Position numbers and translations under genes: made by a program. A model generated the notes under the pieces. That model ran no database searches, was not told where the DNA came from, and saw only the letters and a program-made list of their open reading frames with translations. DNA of 64,000 nt from contig CASEAJ010000125.1 of NCBI GenBank assembly GCA_949285425.1, positions 1 to 64,000 of the forward strand, written 5' to 3'. Source of the stretch: an uncultured Porphyromonadaceae bacterium. Lineage in GTDB: Bacteria > Bacteroidota > Bacteroidia > Bacteroidales > Paludibacteraceae. Positions within the stretch are counted from its first letter, which is position 1. Each line of letters opens with the position of its first letter. Below are positions 33,823 to 42,260 of the stretch, in pieces.

Positions 33823-35454
33823 ATGAAAAAGAATAATATATATATAGCACTTGTCTTGTTTTTGTGTATAGCAGGTGGAGTGTTGCTGGGCAATATGCTG
33901 GCTCGGCGGGCCAATTTGCGGAACAATGTGACTTCTTTGTCAACGCTGGTCAAGAAATTCGGACAAGGAAGCAAGGTGGATGAACTCATTCGCCTGATTG
34001 ATGCGCAGTATGTGGATACGGTAGATGTAAACAAGCTGACGGAAGATGCCATGATATCCATAATGGCCGAGCTGGACCCTCATTCCGTCTATATCCCGGC
34101 TGCTGACCTGGAGGCAGTGAACAGCGAACTGGAAGGCAGTTTCAGCGGCATAGGTGTGCAGTTTAACATACAGAACGACACCATTATGGTGGTGGCGGTC
34201 ATTAGCGGGGGACCTTCGGAAAAGGTAGGCTTAATGGCCGGCGACCGGGTGATTGAGGTGAACGATACGTTGTTTGTCGGGAAAGAGATTAATAACGAAA
34301 AGGTGATGAAGAAACTCCGTGGACCGAAAGGTACCGAAGTGAAGCTGGGCATTAAACGGCATGGCACTGCCGAATTGCTTCATTTTACGGTGACGCGCGG
34401 AGAAATTCCGGTTAATTCGGTGGACATAGCCTATATGATTCGTCCGGAGGTTGGTTTTATTCGGGTGAATAAATTTGCGGCGACCACTTACAATGAATTC
34501 TTGAACGGTCTGGCCGAATTGCGCAGTCAAGGGGCGAAGAAATTCATAGTCGATTTAAGGGAAAACAGTGGGGGATTGATGGATCAGGCAGTCATGATGA
34601 TCAATGAGTTCTTGCCGCGCGGACAAATGATTGTTTATTCGGAAGGCAAGTCCTATCCTCGATTCGATTCACGTGCCGATGGCAGTGGCAGTTTCATTCA
34701 GCAGCCTCTTGTTGTACTGATAGATGAATTCTCGGCTTCGGCAAGCGAAATATTTGCCGGTGCCATACAGGACAATGACCGGGGATTGATAGTCGGTCGC
34801 CGTTCTTTTGGTAAGGGACTGGTACAACAGCAGATGGGATTGTCCGATGGTTCGGCCGTTCGCCTGACGGTAGCACGCTATTACACTCCTACCGGCCGCA
34901 GCATTCAGAAACCTTATGAGCGAGGCAAGGGCGAAGAGTATGAGATGGACTTGATTAACCGTTTCATGCATGGAGAGTTTGACAGCCGCGACAGCATTCA
35001 TTTGGCCGATTCCCTGATTTATCATACTCCCAAGGGACGTGTTGTTTATGGTGGAGGAGGCATTATGCCCGATGTGTTTGTGCCCCGTGACACGACAGAC
35101 TATACTCCTTATTTTAACAAAGTGCTGAACTACGGATACACTTATCAGTTCGCTTTCCAGTATGCCGACAAATACAGGGAACAGCTTAACCGCTTCAAGA
35201 CATGGGAGGAAATGGAACGGTATCTTGATGGTCGGAACATAGTAGGCGAATTTGTCGCTTTTGCCGAAACCAAAGGAGTAACGCCCAACTGGAAAGAGAT
35301 AAACAAGTCGAAACGTTTGCTGGAACGTCAGTTGAAAGCTTACGTAACGCGCAACATATTGGGTGAATCGGGATTCTTTCCCTTGTTTTACAAGTATGAC
35401 CCGACTGTGAAGCGCGCTTTGCAGGAGTTGCAGACAAATGAAATGCTGCAATGA
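33823..35454 (+). CDS. S41 family C-terminal processing peptidase (CtpA-type)
   Basis: A 543-residue periplasmic serine protease with an N-terminal signal anchor (about 4-25), a PDZ domain (roughly 95-185) and the S41 catalytic domain. The latter contains DLRENSGGLMDQAV, the nucleophile region SASASEIFAG and, 25 residues later, the general-base lysine in SFGKGLVQ. It cleaves C-termini of envelope proteins in a PDZ-gated manner. The ATG at 33823 gives the simplest signal sequence; the ATG at 33814, three codons upstream, is equally possible. A hairpin with a T-run follows the stop. Confidence 0.93.
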   Translation: MKKNNIYIALVLFLCIAGGVLLGNMLARRANLRNNVTSLSTLVKKFGQGSKVDELIRLIDAQYVDTVDVNKLTEDAMISIMAELDPHSVYIPAADLEAVNSELEGSFSGIGVQFNIQNDTIMVVAVISGGPSEKVGLMAGDRVIEVNDTLFVGKEINNEKVMKKLRGPKGTEVKLGIKRHGTAELLHFTVTRGEIPVNSVDIAYMIRPEVGFIRVNKFAATTYNEFLNGLAELRSQGAKKFIVDLRENSGGLMDQAVMMINEFLPRGQMIVYSEGKSYPRFDSRADGSGSFIQQPLVVLIDEFSASASEIFAGAIQDNDRGLIVGRRSFGKGLVQQQMGLSDGSAVRLTVARYYTPTGRSIQKPYERGKGEEYEMDLINRFMHGEFDSRDSIHLADSLIYHTPKGRVVYGGGGIMPDVFVPRDTTDYTPYFNKVLNYGYTYQFAFQYADKYREQLNRFKTWEEMERYLDGRNIVGEFVAFAETKGVTPNWKEINKSKRLLERQLKAYVTRNILGESGFFPLFYKYDPTVKRALQELQTNEMLQ

Positions 35455-35482
35455 ATTTCCGGATGGTTATTTGAACCCATTA

Positions 35483-35506
35483 AACCCCAATCTAATGATT
35501 TGGGTT
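35483..35506. repeat. Mini version of the MITE-1 edge hairpin
   Basis: AACCCCAAT (35483-35491) and ATTTGGGTT (35498-35506) pair with one mismatch. The sequence resembles the joined ends of the 15.7-kb element without its interior. Confidence 0.5.
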
Positions 35507-35510
35507 AATA

Positions 35511-35550
35511 CAAAAGAGGCCCGCAGGTTGTTTCCTTGAGGGCCTCTTTT
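35511..35550. terminator. Bidirectional terminator, protease / acyltransferase
   Basis: AAAAGAGGCCC (35512-35522) pairs with GGGCCTCTTTT (35540-35550). A- and T-runs in the stem suit both the plus-strand protease and the minus-strand acyltransferase, whose stop is at 35571. Confidence 0.85.
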
Positions 35551-35570
35551 AGTAAGATTGTGTGCAGGCT

Positions 35571-36710
35571 TTACTTGCATGCCAGGTGATTGATCAACGG
35601 GTTGGCATACATTTCAAGTATTTTGGTACGCAGGAAAATAGAATCCCGGTTCTCTATGTCGACTTTGGCTACTTGTCTGGAAACATAGTGCTCGAAGTCA
35701 AACCGTTCGGTTTCGGTGTAGTCGGCAGCGAAGCGGTTTTCCTGCTTCAACAAGTCGTATGCTATTTTGTTTACATTGTATATGACATAGTTGGAGTGGA
35801 TGCGGCGGTCTATGGCTTGTGCAAGCAAGGCAAGCCGCCCTTTGAGTGTGTCCGATTCCCGGACAATCGATTCCAGTTCGTTGCTTATGTCGCCCGATAT
35901 GCGGTAGTTCACTTTTCCACGATATCCCATGATGCCGACGGCCATGTTGTCCAGGTCATCCTGCGGTTGTTTCTTGTAGTTGGGGTTGTCCCGTTTCAGT
36001 TGAAACTCTTTCGCTTTCAGATAATCGGTCGGGTCATATTCGTAGGAAATGGTCAGCGGGCAGAGGTTCAGTTCGAGCAGATTGTCCTTGAAATCTTTTT
36101 CACTGCTCAGCATCAGCATTTTCAGCAGACTTTCCTGTGTGTGGTCGGTAGAGTCCTTCGAGCGTCCTTCCCGTTGTGCTATCCAAATGGAACGCGATTC
36201 CGTAGTGATGAGATGTCTGATGTAGGCAGAAAGCTGTTGTGAAGCCTGCAAGGCTTGGCGTATGTTCACTCCCCGTTTTACGACAAAACTTCTGTTCAGC
36301 CGCACCAGGTCTTCTATCCAAGGATAAATCAGCAGGTTGTCGCCAATGGCAATGCCAACGGTTTTCATGCCGTTGTCAAGCATGGTCAGGCAAAGCAAGA
36401 CTGCATCCATCGTGATGTCGCGATGATTGGATATGTAAAGGTAAGGTTTTGTTTTGTCTATGCTGTCAAGACCGCTGAAGGTGATGCCGCGTGTCTTGTT
36501 TGCCTCCAGGTCTTTAAGGAACGGATAGGCAAAGCGTCGCTGAAAGTCATCGGTTGACTGGATGGTTTTCAGCTGTTGTCTGATAATGTCTTTGGGTAAC
36601 AGCGGAAACAGTGTTGAAAGCAGGTTGATGAACTGTTTGTTTTCTGTAATGCGTTCTATCACTGCCGGAATCTCGCTGTCGTAGTATGAACGAATGTCAT
36701 CAAAGTCCAT
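35571..36710 (-). CDS. PlsC-like 1-acylglycerol-3-phosphate acyltransferase family protein
   Basis: A 379-residue cytoplasmic or peripheral acyltransferase. The catalytic block is NHRDITMD (His96), where the acidic residue is one position further than in the standard HX4D (His96, Asp102, with another Asp at 98). The second block is REGRSKD, the counterpart of FPEGTRS. Motif order and position fit glycerolipid acyltransferases. The long C-terminal half (about 200-379) is specific to this Bacteroidetes subfamily. It lies 60 bases downstream of cdsA, agreeing with a role in phospholipid or other lipid acylation. Confidence 0.8.
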   Translation of the reverse strand: MDFDDIRSYYDSEIPAVIERITENKQFINLLSTLFPLLPKDIIRQQLKTIQSTDDFQRRFAYPFLKDLEANKTRGITFSGLDSIDKTKPYLYISNHRDITMDAVLLCLTMLDNGMKTVGIAIGDNLLIYPWIEDLVRLNRSFVVKRGVNIRQALQASQQLSAYIRHLITTESRSIWIAQREGRSKDSTDHTQESLLKMLMLSSEKDFKDNLLELNLCPLTISYEYDPTDYLKAKEFQLKRDNPNYKKQPQDDLDNMAVGIMGYRGKVNYRISGDISNELESIVRESDTLKGRLALLAQAIDRRIHSNYVIYNVNKIAYDLLKQENRFAADYTETERFDFEHYVSRQVAKVDIENRDSIFLRTKILEMYANPLINHLACK

Positions 36711-36770
36711 AGGAAGATAGTGGTTAAATGATTAATGAAAATAGCTTGAGGCGGATTGTCTCCCGCAGTT

Positions 36771-37586
36771 TTAAAAAAGTATCAGCGTTAAATAAATGAA
36801 TGTCGCCGGAACGGCCAGCATCATACTGTCAAATCGGTCGAGCAACCCTCCGTGTCCCGGAATGGCATTGCCTGAGTCTTTGACCTGTAACGTTCTTTTG
36901 AGGAGGGATTCGTTCAGGTCGCCGAATGTGCCGCACACGACGATGATTTCGGAAAATACCAGCCATTCAATCAGGCTCATTTCCGGGATGAAACGTGAAA
37001 ATATGTATCCGGAGAGCAGGGCAAACAAGGCACCTCCTATAAAGCCTTCCCACGACTTTTTGGGTGAAACGCGTTCAAAAAGCTTGTGTCTGCCGAAGGT
37101 CATGCCCGTGAGATAGGCTCCGGTGTCGTTTACCCAAATGGTGACGAATACGGCCAGCAGAATGAGAGGCTGGTAGGCAGGCATGAACAGGATGAAGTTC
37201 AACAGCGAGAAAGGGAGGGCCACCATGACTTGTCCAAGCAGGAAATAGGCCCAATTGTGTATGGGTTGTATCTGCTTGCGATACAGTTCGGCCACAAAGC
37301 AGCAGATGACAAACAGTGCATAGGCAAAGAAAACCGTGGCGGGAAGCAAGTTCGATGCATACAGATAGGAGCAGACGAACAGCAGTATGCCGGCAACGAT
37401 GGCCGAGGCCTTGTTTACGTTGATTTCGTTGTCTGGCCGGTTGGTCAGTTTGTGGAATTCATGGATGGCCAATGCGGTGACAATGGTGAACACGCAGCCG
37501 AACGCATACGGGTGCCACAATATGGAGCCGACCAGTATGGCAACGAAAACGGCCCCGCTAACAGCGCGTTGAACGAAGTTATTCAT
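36771..37586 (-). CDS. cdsA: Phosphatidate cytidylyltransferase
   Basis: CdsA (271 residues) makes CDP-diacylglycerol from phosphatidic acid and CTP. It is a polytopic membrane protein with about seven to eight helices. The C-terminal signature DLNESLLKRTLQVKDSG...PGHGGLLDRFDSM (about 224-255) is complete. It lies upstream of the acyltransferase and downstream of ftsH on the same strand, but a terminator between ftsH and cdsA suggests separate transcription. Confidence 0.95.
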   Translation of the reverse strand: MNNFVQRAVSGAVFVAILVGSILWHPYAFGCVFTIVTALAIHEFHKLTNRPDNEINVNKASAIVAGILLFVCSYLYASNLLPATVFFAYALFVICCFVAELYRKQIQPIHNWAYFLLGQVMVALPFSLLNFILFMPAYQPLILLAVFVTIWVNDTGAYLTGMTFGRHKLFERVSPKKSWEGFIGGALFALLSGYIFSRFIPEMSLIEWLVFSEIIVVCGTFGDLNESLLKRTLQVKDSGNAIPGHGGLLDRFDSMMLAVPATFIYLTLILF

Positions 37587-37682
37587 GTCTTTTTGTTGTG
37601 AACAAGATAGGTGTCTTATCAGCTACAAAAATAATAAAACTTTATGATTAATTGCTATCCGTGGGCTGAAACATGAAAAAGC

Positions 37683-37739
37683 AAAAAAATCAGTGGTTTC
37701 GGCTGTTCTTCCGTTTCCGATAACCACTGATTTTTTTTT
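37683..37739 (-). terminator. Terminator of rsfS-ftsH
   Basis: ATCAGTGGTT pairs with AACCACTGAT, with an inner CGG/CCG pairing, flanked by seven A residues on the left (T-run for the minus strand) and nine T residues on the right. It lies about 24 bases after the ftsH stop. Confidence 0.85.
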
Positions 37740-37762
37740 GATAGTTGGTATGTTGCTTTCGC

Positions 37763-39820
37763 TTATTCGGCTGTTGTTGTGTTTGAGGCAGCGGTCTGTT
37801 CTTTTTCTTCCGGAACGTCGGTGCCCGCTTCACCTTGGTCGGCCGATTGCTTTTTCGACTGTTCGTTCAGGGCCATGAGTTCATCGCTACGCGAAGTCCA
37901 GGGACGGGGACCGAAGATTTTTTCCAGGTCTTCTGCAAAAATGACTTCCCGTTCTATCAGCAGTTCGGCCAGTCGGTTGTGCCCTTCTGCATTGTCGGCC
38001 AGTATTTGTTTGGCCCGTGCATATTGTTCGGCCACGATGTTTTTGGCTTCCGCATCAATCAGTTCGGCGGTTTTTTCACTGTATGGTTTGGTGAAGCCGT
38101 AGTCCGATTGTCCGGTGGAGTCATAGTAACTCATGTTCGGCAGTTTTTCGCTCATGCCGAAGTAGGCAACCATGGCATAGGCACGTTTCGTCACTCGTTC
38201 CAGGTCGTTGATAGCTCCGGTAGAGGTCTGCTTCAGGAATACTTCCTCAGCGGCACGTCCTCCCAGCGTGGCACACATTTCGTCGAGAATGTGTTCTTTG
38301 TTGGTCAGCTGGCGTTCTTCAGGCAGATACCAGGCGGCACCCAATGCCTCGCCGCGCGGAACAATGGTGACTTTGACCAGCGGGTTGGCGTGTTCCAGTT
38401 TCCAGCTTATGGTGGCATGGCCGGCTTCGTGATAGGCGATGGAACGTTTTTCCGATGCCGTTGTTATCTTGTTTTTCTTTTCCAGTCCGCCGATGATGCG
38501 GTCTACGGCATCGAGAAAGTCTTGTCGGTCGACAAAATCTTTGTTTTTGCGGGCGGCAATCAGGGCAGCTTCGTTGCACACGTTGGCTATGTCGGCACCC
38601 GAAAATCCGGGGGTCTGTTTGGCCAGAAAGTCTACGTCGACCGATTCATCAATTTTGATGGGGCGCAGGTGTACGTTGAATATCTCCTTGCGTTCCTGAA
38701 TGTCGGGCAAGTCTACATGTATCTGACGGTCGAACCGGCCGGCCCGTAACAGCGCCTTGTCAAGAATGTCGGCGCGGTTGGTGGCAGCCAGGATAATCAC
38801 ACCGCTGTTTGTGCCGAATCCGTCCATTTCCGTAAGCAGCTGGTTGAGGGTGTTTTCGCGTTCATCGTTGCTGCCCATGTTCGGGTTTTTGCCGCGGGCA
38901 CGTCCTATGGCATCAATTTCGTCAATGAAGATGATGCACGGTGCTTTTTCCTTTGCCTGGCGGAAGAGGTCGCGTACGCGCGAGGCTCCCACACCAACGA
39001 ACATTTCCACAAAGTCCGACCCCGACATGGAGAAGAACGGTACATCGGCTTCGCCGGCCACAGCTTTGGCAAGCAGGGTCTTACCGGTTCCCGGAGGGCC
39101 TACCAGCAGGGCACCTTTCGGTATCTTTCCTCCCAGTTGGGTATATTTGCTCGGATTTTTCAGAAACGAGACGATTTCTTCCACTTCCTGTTTGGCACCT
39201 TCCAGTCCGGCCACATCCTTGAACGTGACTTTGTTGGCCGATGACTTGTCGAAAAGCTGTGCTTTCGACTTGCCTACGCTGAACACGCCGCCGCCGTTGC
39301 CGGCCTGCGACATCATGCGCCGGTTCATGTACACAATGAAAACAATCAGCAGGATAATGGGGAAGAAACTGTATAAGAACATTTCAAAATAGTTCCTTCC
39401 TTCCGTGTAGTTCACCTCGCCGGTATAGCCGTATTTCTCTCTGGCTTCCTGTATGAACTGGGTGAACGCTTCCACCGACGGGATGCTGACGATAATCATC
39501 TGTCCGTTGTCGCTCATAGGGCTTTCGGCTATCTTGTCGCCGAACACTTCCCGGACGGCATTGCCTGAAATATTTGCTTCCAGCGTGTTTCTGGAAGTGT
39601 AAACCCTGATGCGTTCCACCGAGCCGTTCTTGACGAATTCCTCGAACTTGGTGTAAGACACTTCCTTGGACACGGCCGTGTCCGAAAAGAAGTAGGAACC
39701 GAGCAGGATGATAATGATCAGTCCGTAAATCCACGAGAAGTTGAATTTGAATTTTCCCGGCATCTTTCTGTTTGGCTGACCGGGGAAGCCGGGGTTTTGG
39801 TCTGGTCTTTTATTTTCCAT
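37763..39820 (-). CDS. ftsH: ATP-dependent zinc metalloprotease FtsH
   Basis: FtsH (685 residues) is the membrane-bound AAA+ protease that degrades misfolded membrane and regulatory proteins. It has a membrane helix at about 29-46, a periplasmic domain, a second helix at about 148-166, the Walker A GPPGTGKT with [12 protein letters not shown] and FIDEIDAIG, an arginine-finger region [20 protein letters not shown], and the zinc site HEAGH with a distal acidic ligand. The C-terminus is acidic and low-complexity. rsfS lies 70 bases upstream. Confidence 0.97.
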   Translation of the reverse strand: MENKRPDQNPGFPGQPNRKMPGKFKFNFSWIYGLIIIILLGSYFFSDTAVSKEVSYTKFEEFVKNGSVERIRVYTSRNTLEANISGNAVREVFGDKIAESPMSDNGQMIIVSIPSVEAFTQFIQEAREKYGYTGEVNYTEGRNYFEMFLYSFFPIILLIVFIVYMNRRMMSQAGNGGGVFSVGKSKAQLFDKSSANKVTFKDVAGLEGAKQEVEEIVSFLKNPSKYTQLGGKIPKGALLVGPPGTGKTLLAKAVAGEADVPFFSMSGSDFVEMFVGVGASRVRDLFRQAKEKAPCIIFIDEIDAIGRARGKNPNMGSNDERENTLNQLLTEMDGFGTNSGVIILAATNRADILDKALLRAGRFDRQIHVDLPDIQERKEIFNVHLRPIKIDESVDVDFLAKQTPGFSGADIANVCNEAALIAARKNKDFVDRQDFLDAVDRIIGGLEKKNKITTASEKRSIAYHEAGHATISWKLEHANPLVKVTIVPRGEALGAAWYLPEERQLTNKEHILDEMCATLGGRAAEEVFLKQTSTGAINDLERVTKRAYAMVAYFGMSEKLPNMSYYDSTGQSDYGFTKPYSEKTAELIDAEAKNIVAEQYARAKQILADNAEGHNRLAELLIEREVIFAEDLEKIFGPRPWTSRSDELMALNEQSKKQSADQGEAGTDVPEEKEQTAASNTTTAE

Positions 39821-39890
39821 TTTTTTATTCTATTCTATTCTGTTTTTTTGTTGAAACACATTGCAAAAATCTTACCCGAGTGCTTTTACG

Positions 39891-40250
39891 TCAGTCGAGA
39901 TCTTCGATTTCTGTCAATTTGGCATCTTCCCACAGGTGTTCTATGTCATAAAATGCACGTACCGGGCGTTGGAAAACGTGTACGATGATTTGTCCGTAAT
40001 CCAGGGCCACCCATTGGCTGTTTTCTAGCCCATCGATGGCATAGGGTTTCACGTGTATTTCATCGCGCACCCAGTCTCTCACCGAGAGCGCCACCGAGCC
40101 TACGTGTACGCTCGAATCGCCTTCGCAAATGACGAAGTAGCTGCACGGAGCTTCCTGCAAACCGGTCATGTCGACAATGACGATGCCTTTGCCTTTTCTT
40201 TCCTGTATACCTTCAACAATTTTATCAAGTATTTGTTCGGTTTCTGCCAT
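39891..40250 (-). CDS. rsfS: Ribosomal silencing factor RsfS
   Basis: RsfS (119 residues from this start) binds uL14 on the 50S subunit and blocks subunit joining in starvation. The family core is IVIVDMTGLQEAPCSYFVICEG, then KPYAIDGLENSQWVALDYG and IIVHVFQ...RAFYDIEHLWEDA. I used the ATG at 40250 (MAETEQIL); an in-frame ATG at 40289 would add 13 hydrophobic residues absent from the family. It is probably transcribed with ftsH. Confidence 0.93.
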   Translation of the reverse strand: MAETEQILDKIVEGIQERKGKGIVIVDMTGLQEAPCSYFVICEGDSSVHVGSVALSVRDWVRDEIHVKPYAIDGLENSQWVALDYGQIIVHVFQRPVRAFYDIEHLWEDAKLTEIEDLD

Positions 40251-40452
40251 ATGAATATTGTATGTTATGTGAAAATAAATGAGGCACAAAGGTACATTTT
40301 AATTGGCGAACATGAAAATGCACATTCCTTATAAATGTTAACGGCCCTTCCGGCGGCAGTGTGGTGCGGTTGTGGTGAAAGGCTTTGTGGAATGAGATGC
40401 CGTTTTTTTGTGGAAAATAATGTTTTTCCCAATTCTTTCCAGAAACGGTCTG

Positions 40453-40460
40453 TAACTTTG
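40453..40460 (+). promoter_or_regulatory. −7 element of the PepSY-like lipoprotein gene
   Basis: TAACTTTG is a perfect TAnnTTTG, 46 bases before the ATG at 40506. It places the transcription start inside the leader and excludes earlier start codons. Confidence 0.55.
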
Positions 40461-40505
40461 CAACATAAACAACATGTATTAACTTCTAAAAAAAACGACT
40501 GTCTT

Positions 40506-41789
40506 ATGAAAAAGTTTTTTTTATCTGCGGCCGTTGTTGCCGCTTGCTTGTTAGGAACTGTATCGTGCGACAAACATGGAGGCGAACTGGCTCCGGCCAT
40601 TCCCCAAGCCATATTGGATGCGTTTGAAAATGATTATGCTTCGGCTGTAAATGTGTCGTGGAAGCAGAAGTCGGGGCATGCTGTGGCCGACTTCACCCTG
40701 CCCGAAGCCGATGGAACCACTACCCGGAACTCGGCATGGTACAGCCTGCTGGACTATACCTGTGACATGAACGAGAAAGAACTGCTTTACGAGGCTGTGC
40801 CCGAAGCCGTACGCCTGGCTTTTGAGGCTACGGACTATGCCCGCGAACCTTGGCAGAGAGACCGCGAAGTGGACTGTCTGTTGCGCGACGGTTATGAATC
40901 GATTTATGTGATTGGGGTGGAAAAAAAGGAGGCCGGTGTCGAAACCGAGGTCGATCTTTACTACACGGCTGCCGGTGAACTGGTCCGCGAACTGGTCGAT
41001 GCCGACCCTGATGAGGATTATGAAGAATATCTGCCGCAGACGCCCGATGGGTCGGTTGAAGACTGGCTGGCACAACGTTTTCCCAATGCCCGCATCATCG
41101 ATGTGGACCGTGAGCATGATATGACCGAGGTTGAGTTTGTGGCCGATGGGCTGGTACACGAAGTCATTTTCAGGGCTGGTGCATTTGCGTTGCTGAAGAC
41201 CGAATATGAAGGCCGCAGCCTGGAATGGGTAGATGCGGCGGTGCTTGCAGCGGTGCAGGCATTGTATCCCGATGGCATTGTTGAAGAAGTGACACGCTAC
41301 GAGACGGCCGACCGGGTTTATTACAGCGTGGAAGTGCGCAACGGACGGCATGAAGAAGAATGCTATCTGGACGAAAACGGTCAGCAGATAGAACGTCCGG
41401 CCGGTGATGCCGAAGGCGGTGTGTCCGTTGGAGAGGTTTATGAACAGTTCGTGGCCGGACGTTATCCGGGTGCCGTGATTGCCGGCCGCGATGACGATGA
41501 CGGTTATGTGGTGATTGAAATCCGCCATGAAGGGGTGGAAAAGGATGTGCGTTTCAACGGTCGTGGAGAGTGGGTGGATACAACGTGGGATATCGCTTCC
41601 GCTGCATTGCCTCAGGGCATACTTGATGCCTTGGCTACGGATTATGCCGGCTATCGGGTGGACCGTGAAGCCGAAGTGGTGGAAACTTCGGCCGGAATGG
41701 CGTATGCCGTGGAGCTGGAGGGACGCAATGAACTGCTTGTGTTGTTTGATGCGACCGGCAAGGTAATCAAGGAATACACCGACGATTGA
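40506..41789 (+). CDS. Lipoprotein with tandem PepSY-like (BLIP-like) domains
   Basis: A 427-residue lipoprotein: signal peptide with lipobox GTVSCDKHGG, followed by about five or six repeats of one helix-plus-beta-sheet motif, seen in AIPQAILDAFENDYASA, SVEDWLAQRFPNARI, AAVLAAVQALYPDGIV, VYEQFVAGRYPGAVI and ALPQGILDALATDYAGY. Each is followed by strands with the pattern Y-V-V-E-h. This is the PepSY-like putative beta-lactamase-inhibitor-like family of Bacteroidetes; function unknown, possibly protease or ligand binding in the periplasm. The protein is strongly acidic. It is monocistronic with its own −7 element. Confidence 0.8.
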   Translation: MKKFFLSAAVVAACLLGTVSCDKHGGELAPAIPQAILDAFENDYASAVNVSWKQKSGHAVADFTLPEADGTTTRNSAWYSLLDYTCDMNEKELLYEAVPEAVRLAFEATDYAREPWQRDREVDCLLRDGYESIYVIGVEKKEAGVETEVDLYYTAAGELVRELVDADPDEDYEEYLPQTPDGSVEDWLAQRFPNARIIDVDREHDMTEVEFVADGLVHEVIFRAGAFALLKTEYEGRSLEWVDAAVLAAVQALYPDGIVEEVTRYETADRVYYSVEVRNGRHEEECYLDENGQQIERPAGDAEGGVSVGEVYEQFVAGRYPGAVIAGRDDDDGYVVIEIRHEGVEKDVRFNGRGEWVDTTWDIASAALPQGILDALATDYAGYRVDREAEVVETSAGMAYAVELEGRNELLVLFDATGKVIKEYTDD

Positions 41790-41845
41790 CCGTGCTGAAT
41801 GCGGGCAACCTGTTTTTGTCCGTGCTTGTTGAGGGAAATGTTTTC

Positions 41846-41890
41846 GCCCCATGTGCGTGAGTTTGAGGCTCATGTACATGGGGCTTTCTG
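41846..41890 (+). terminator. Terminator of the PepSY-like lipoprotein gene
   Basis: GCCCCATGT (41846-41854) pairs with ACATGGGGC (41876-41884), with an inner GAG/CTC pairing, followed by TTTCTG. It lies 56 bases after the stop. Confidence 0.65.
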
Positions 41891-41948
41891 TTGGCAGTCC
41901 GAAATGAACCCTTTTTCGTTATTCCGGCATTCTGATATTTCGTCGTTT

Positions 41949-42094
41949 GCCTGTCCATTCTTTGAAAATCGCCTGTCTGTTTTTTGAAATATGCCCGTTC
42001 ATTCTTAAAACTACAGTGCAGTTTGTAAAAACTAAACCGTAGTTTTTATAAACTGAACCGTGGTTTTTATAAACCGCACTGTAGTTTTAAGAAT
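41949..42094. repeat. Periodic palindrome array C (four units, 21-bp period) with three degenerate 22-bp units upstream
   Basis: Four 17-bp near-palindromes, AAACYnnAnYGnnGTTT, start at 42008, 42029, 42050 and 42071, an exact 21-bp period. ATTCTTAAAACTACAGTGC (42001-42019) and its exact complement (42076-42094) cap the block. Directly upstream are three degenerate 22-bp units beginning GCCTGTCC, GCCTGTCT and GCCCGTTC at 41949, 41971 and 41993. The unit differs from arrays A, B and D, but the four-unit geometry is the same. Confidence 0.85.
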
Positions 42095-42220
42095 TTGTGC
42101 GCATGTGCGGAATTTTATATGGTGAGAAAAGGACGAATGTGTGCCGGAAAGGGGAAAAATGTGTAGGGCAGGCCGGCGGGGAAAACCGGCAACTCTATGC
42201 TGGCGTATGGATTTTTTCCG

Positions 42221-42228
42221 TACTTTTG
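42221..42228 (+). promoter_or_regulatory. −7 element for dnaG
   Basis: TACTTTTG is a perfect TAnnTTTG, 33 bases before the dnaG ATG, and supports the start at 42261. Confidence 0.55.
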
Positions 42229-42260
42229 CTGTTCGTAAAGGAAACAGGCAAAAAAGGAAG

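Larger units (their letters stand above)
41790..42260. other. 471-bp gene-free interval before dnaG
   Basis: It holds the lipoprotein-gene terminator, the periodic palindrome block (41949-42094) and the dnaG −7 element. The rest shows nothing recognisable. Confidence 0.65.

Noticed and set aside
40551-41879. 442-codon open frame antisense to the PepSY-like lipoprotein gene
   Set aside because: The forward frame has a lipobox, repeat structure and promoter; the antisense frame has none of these.
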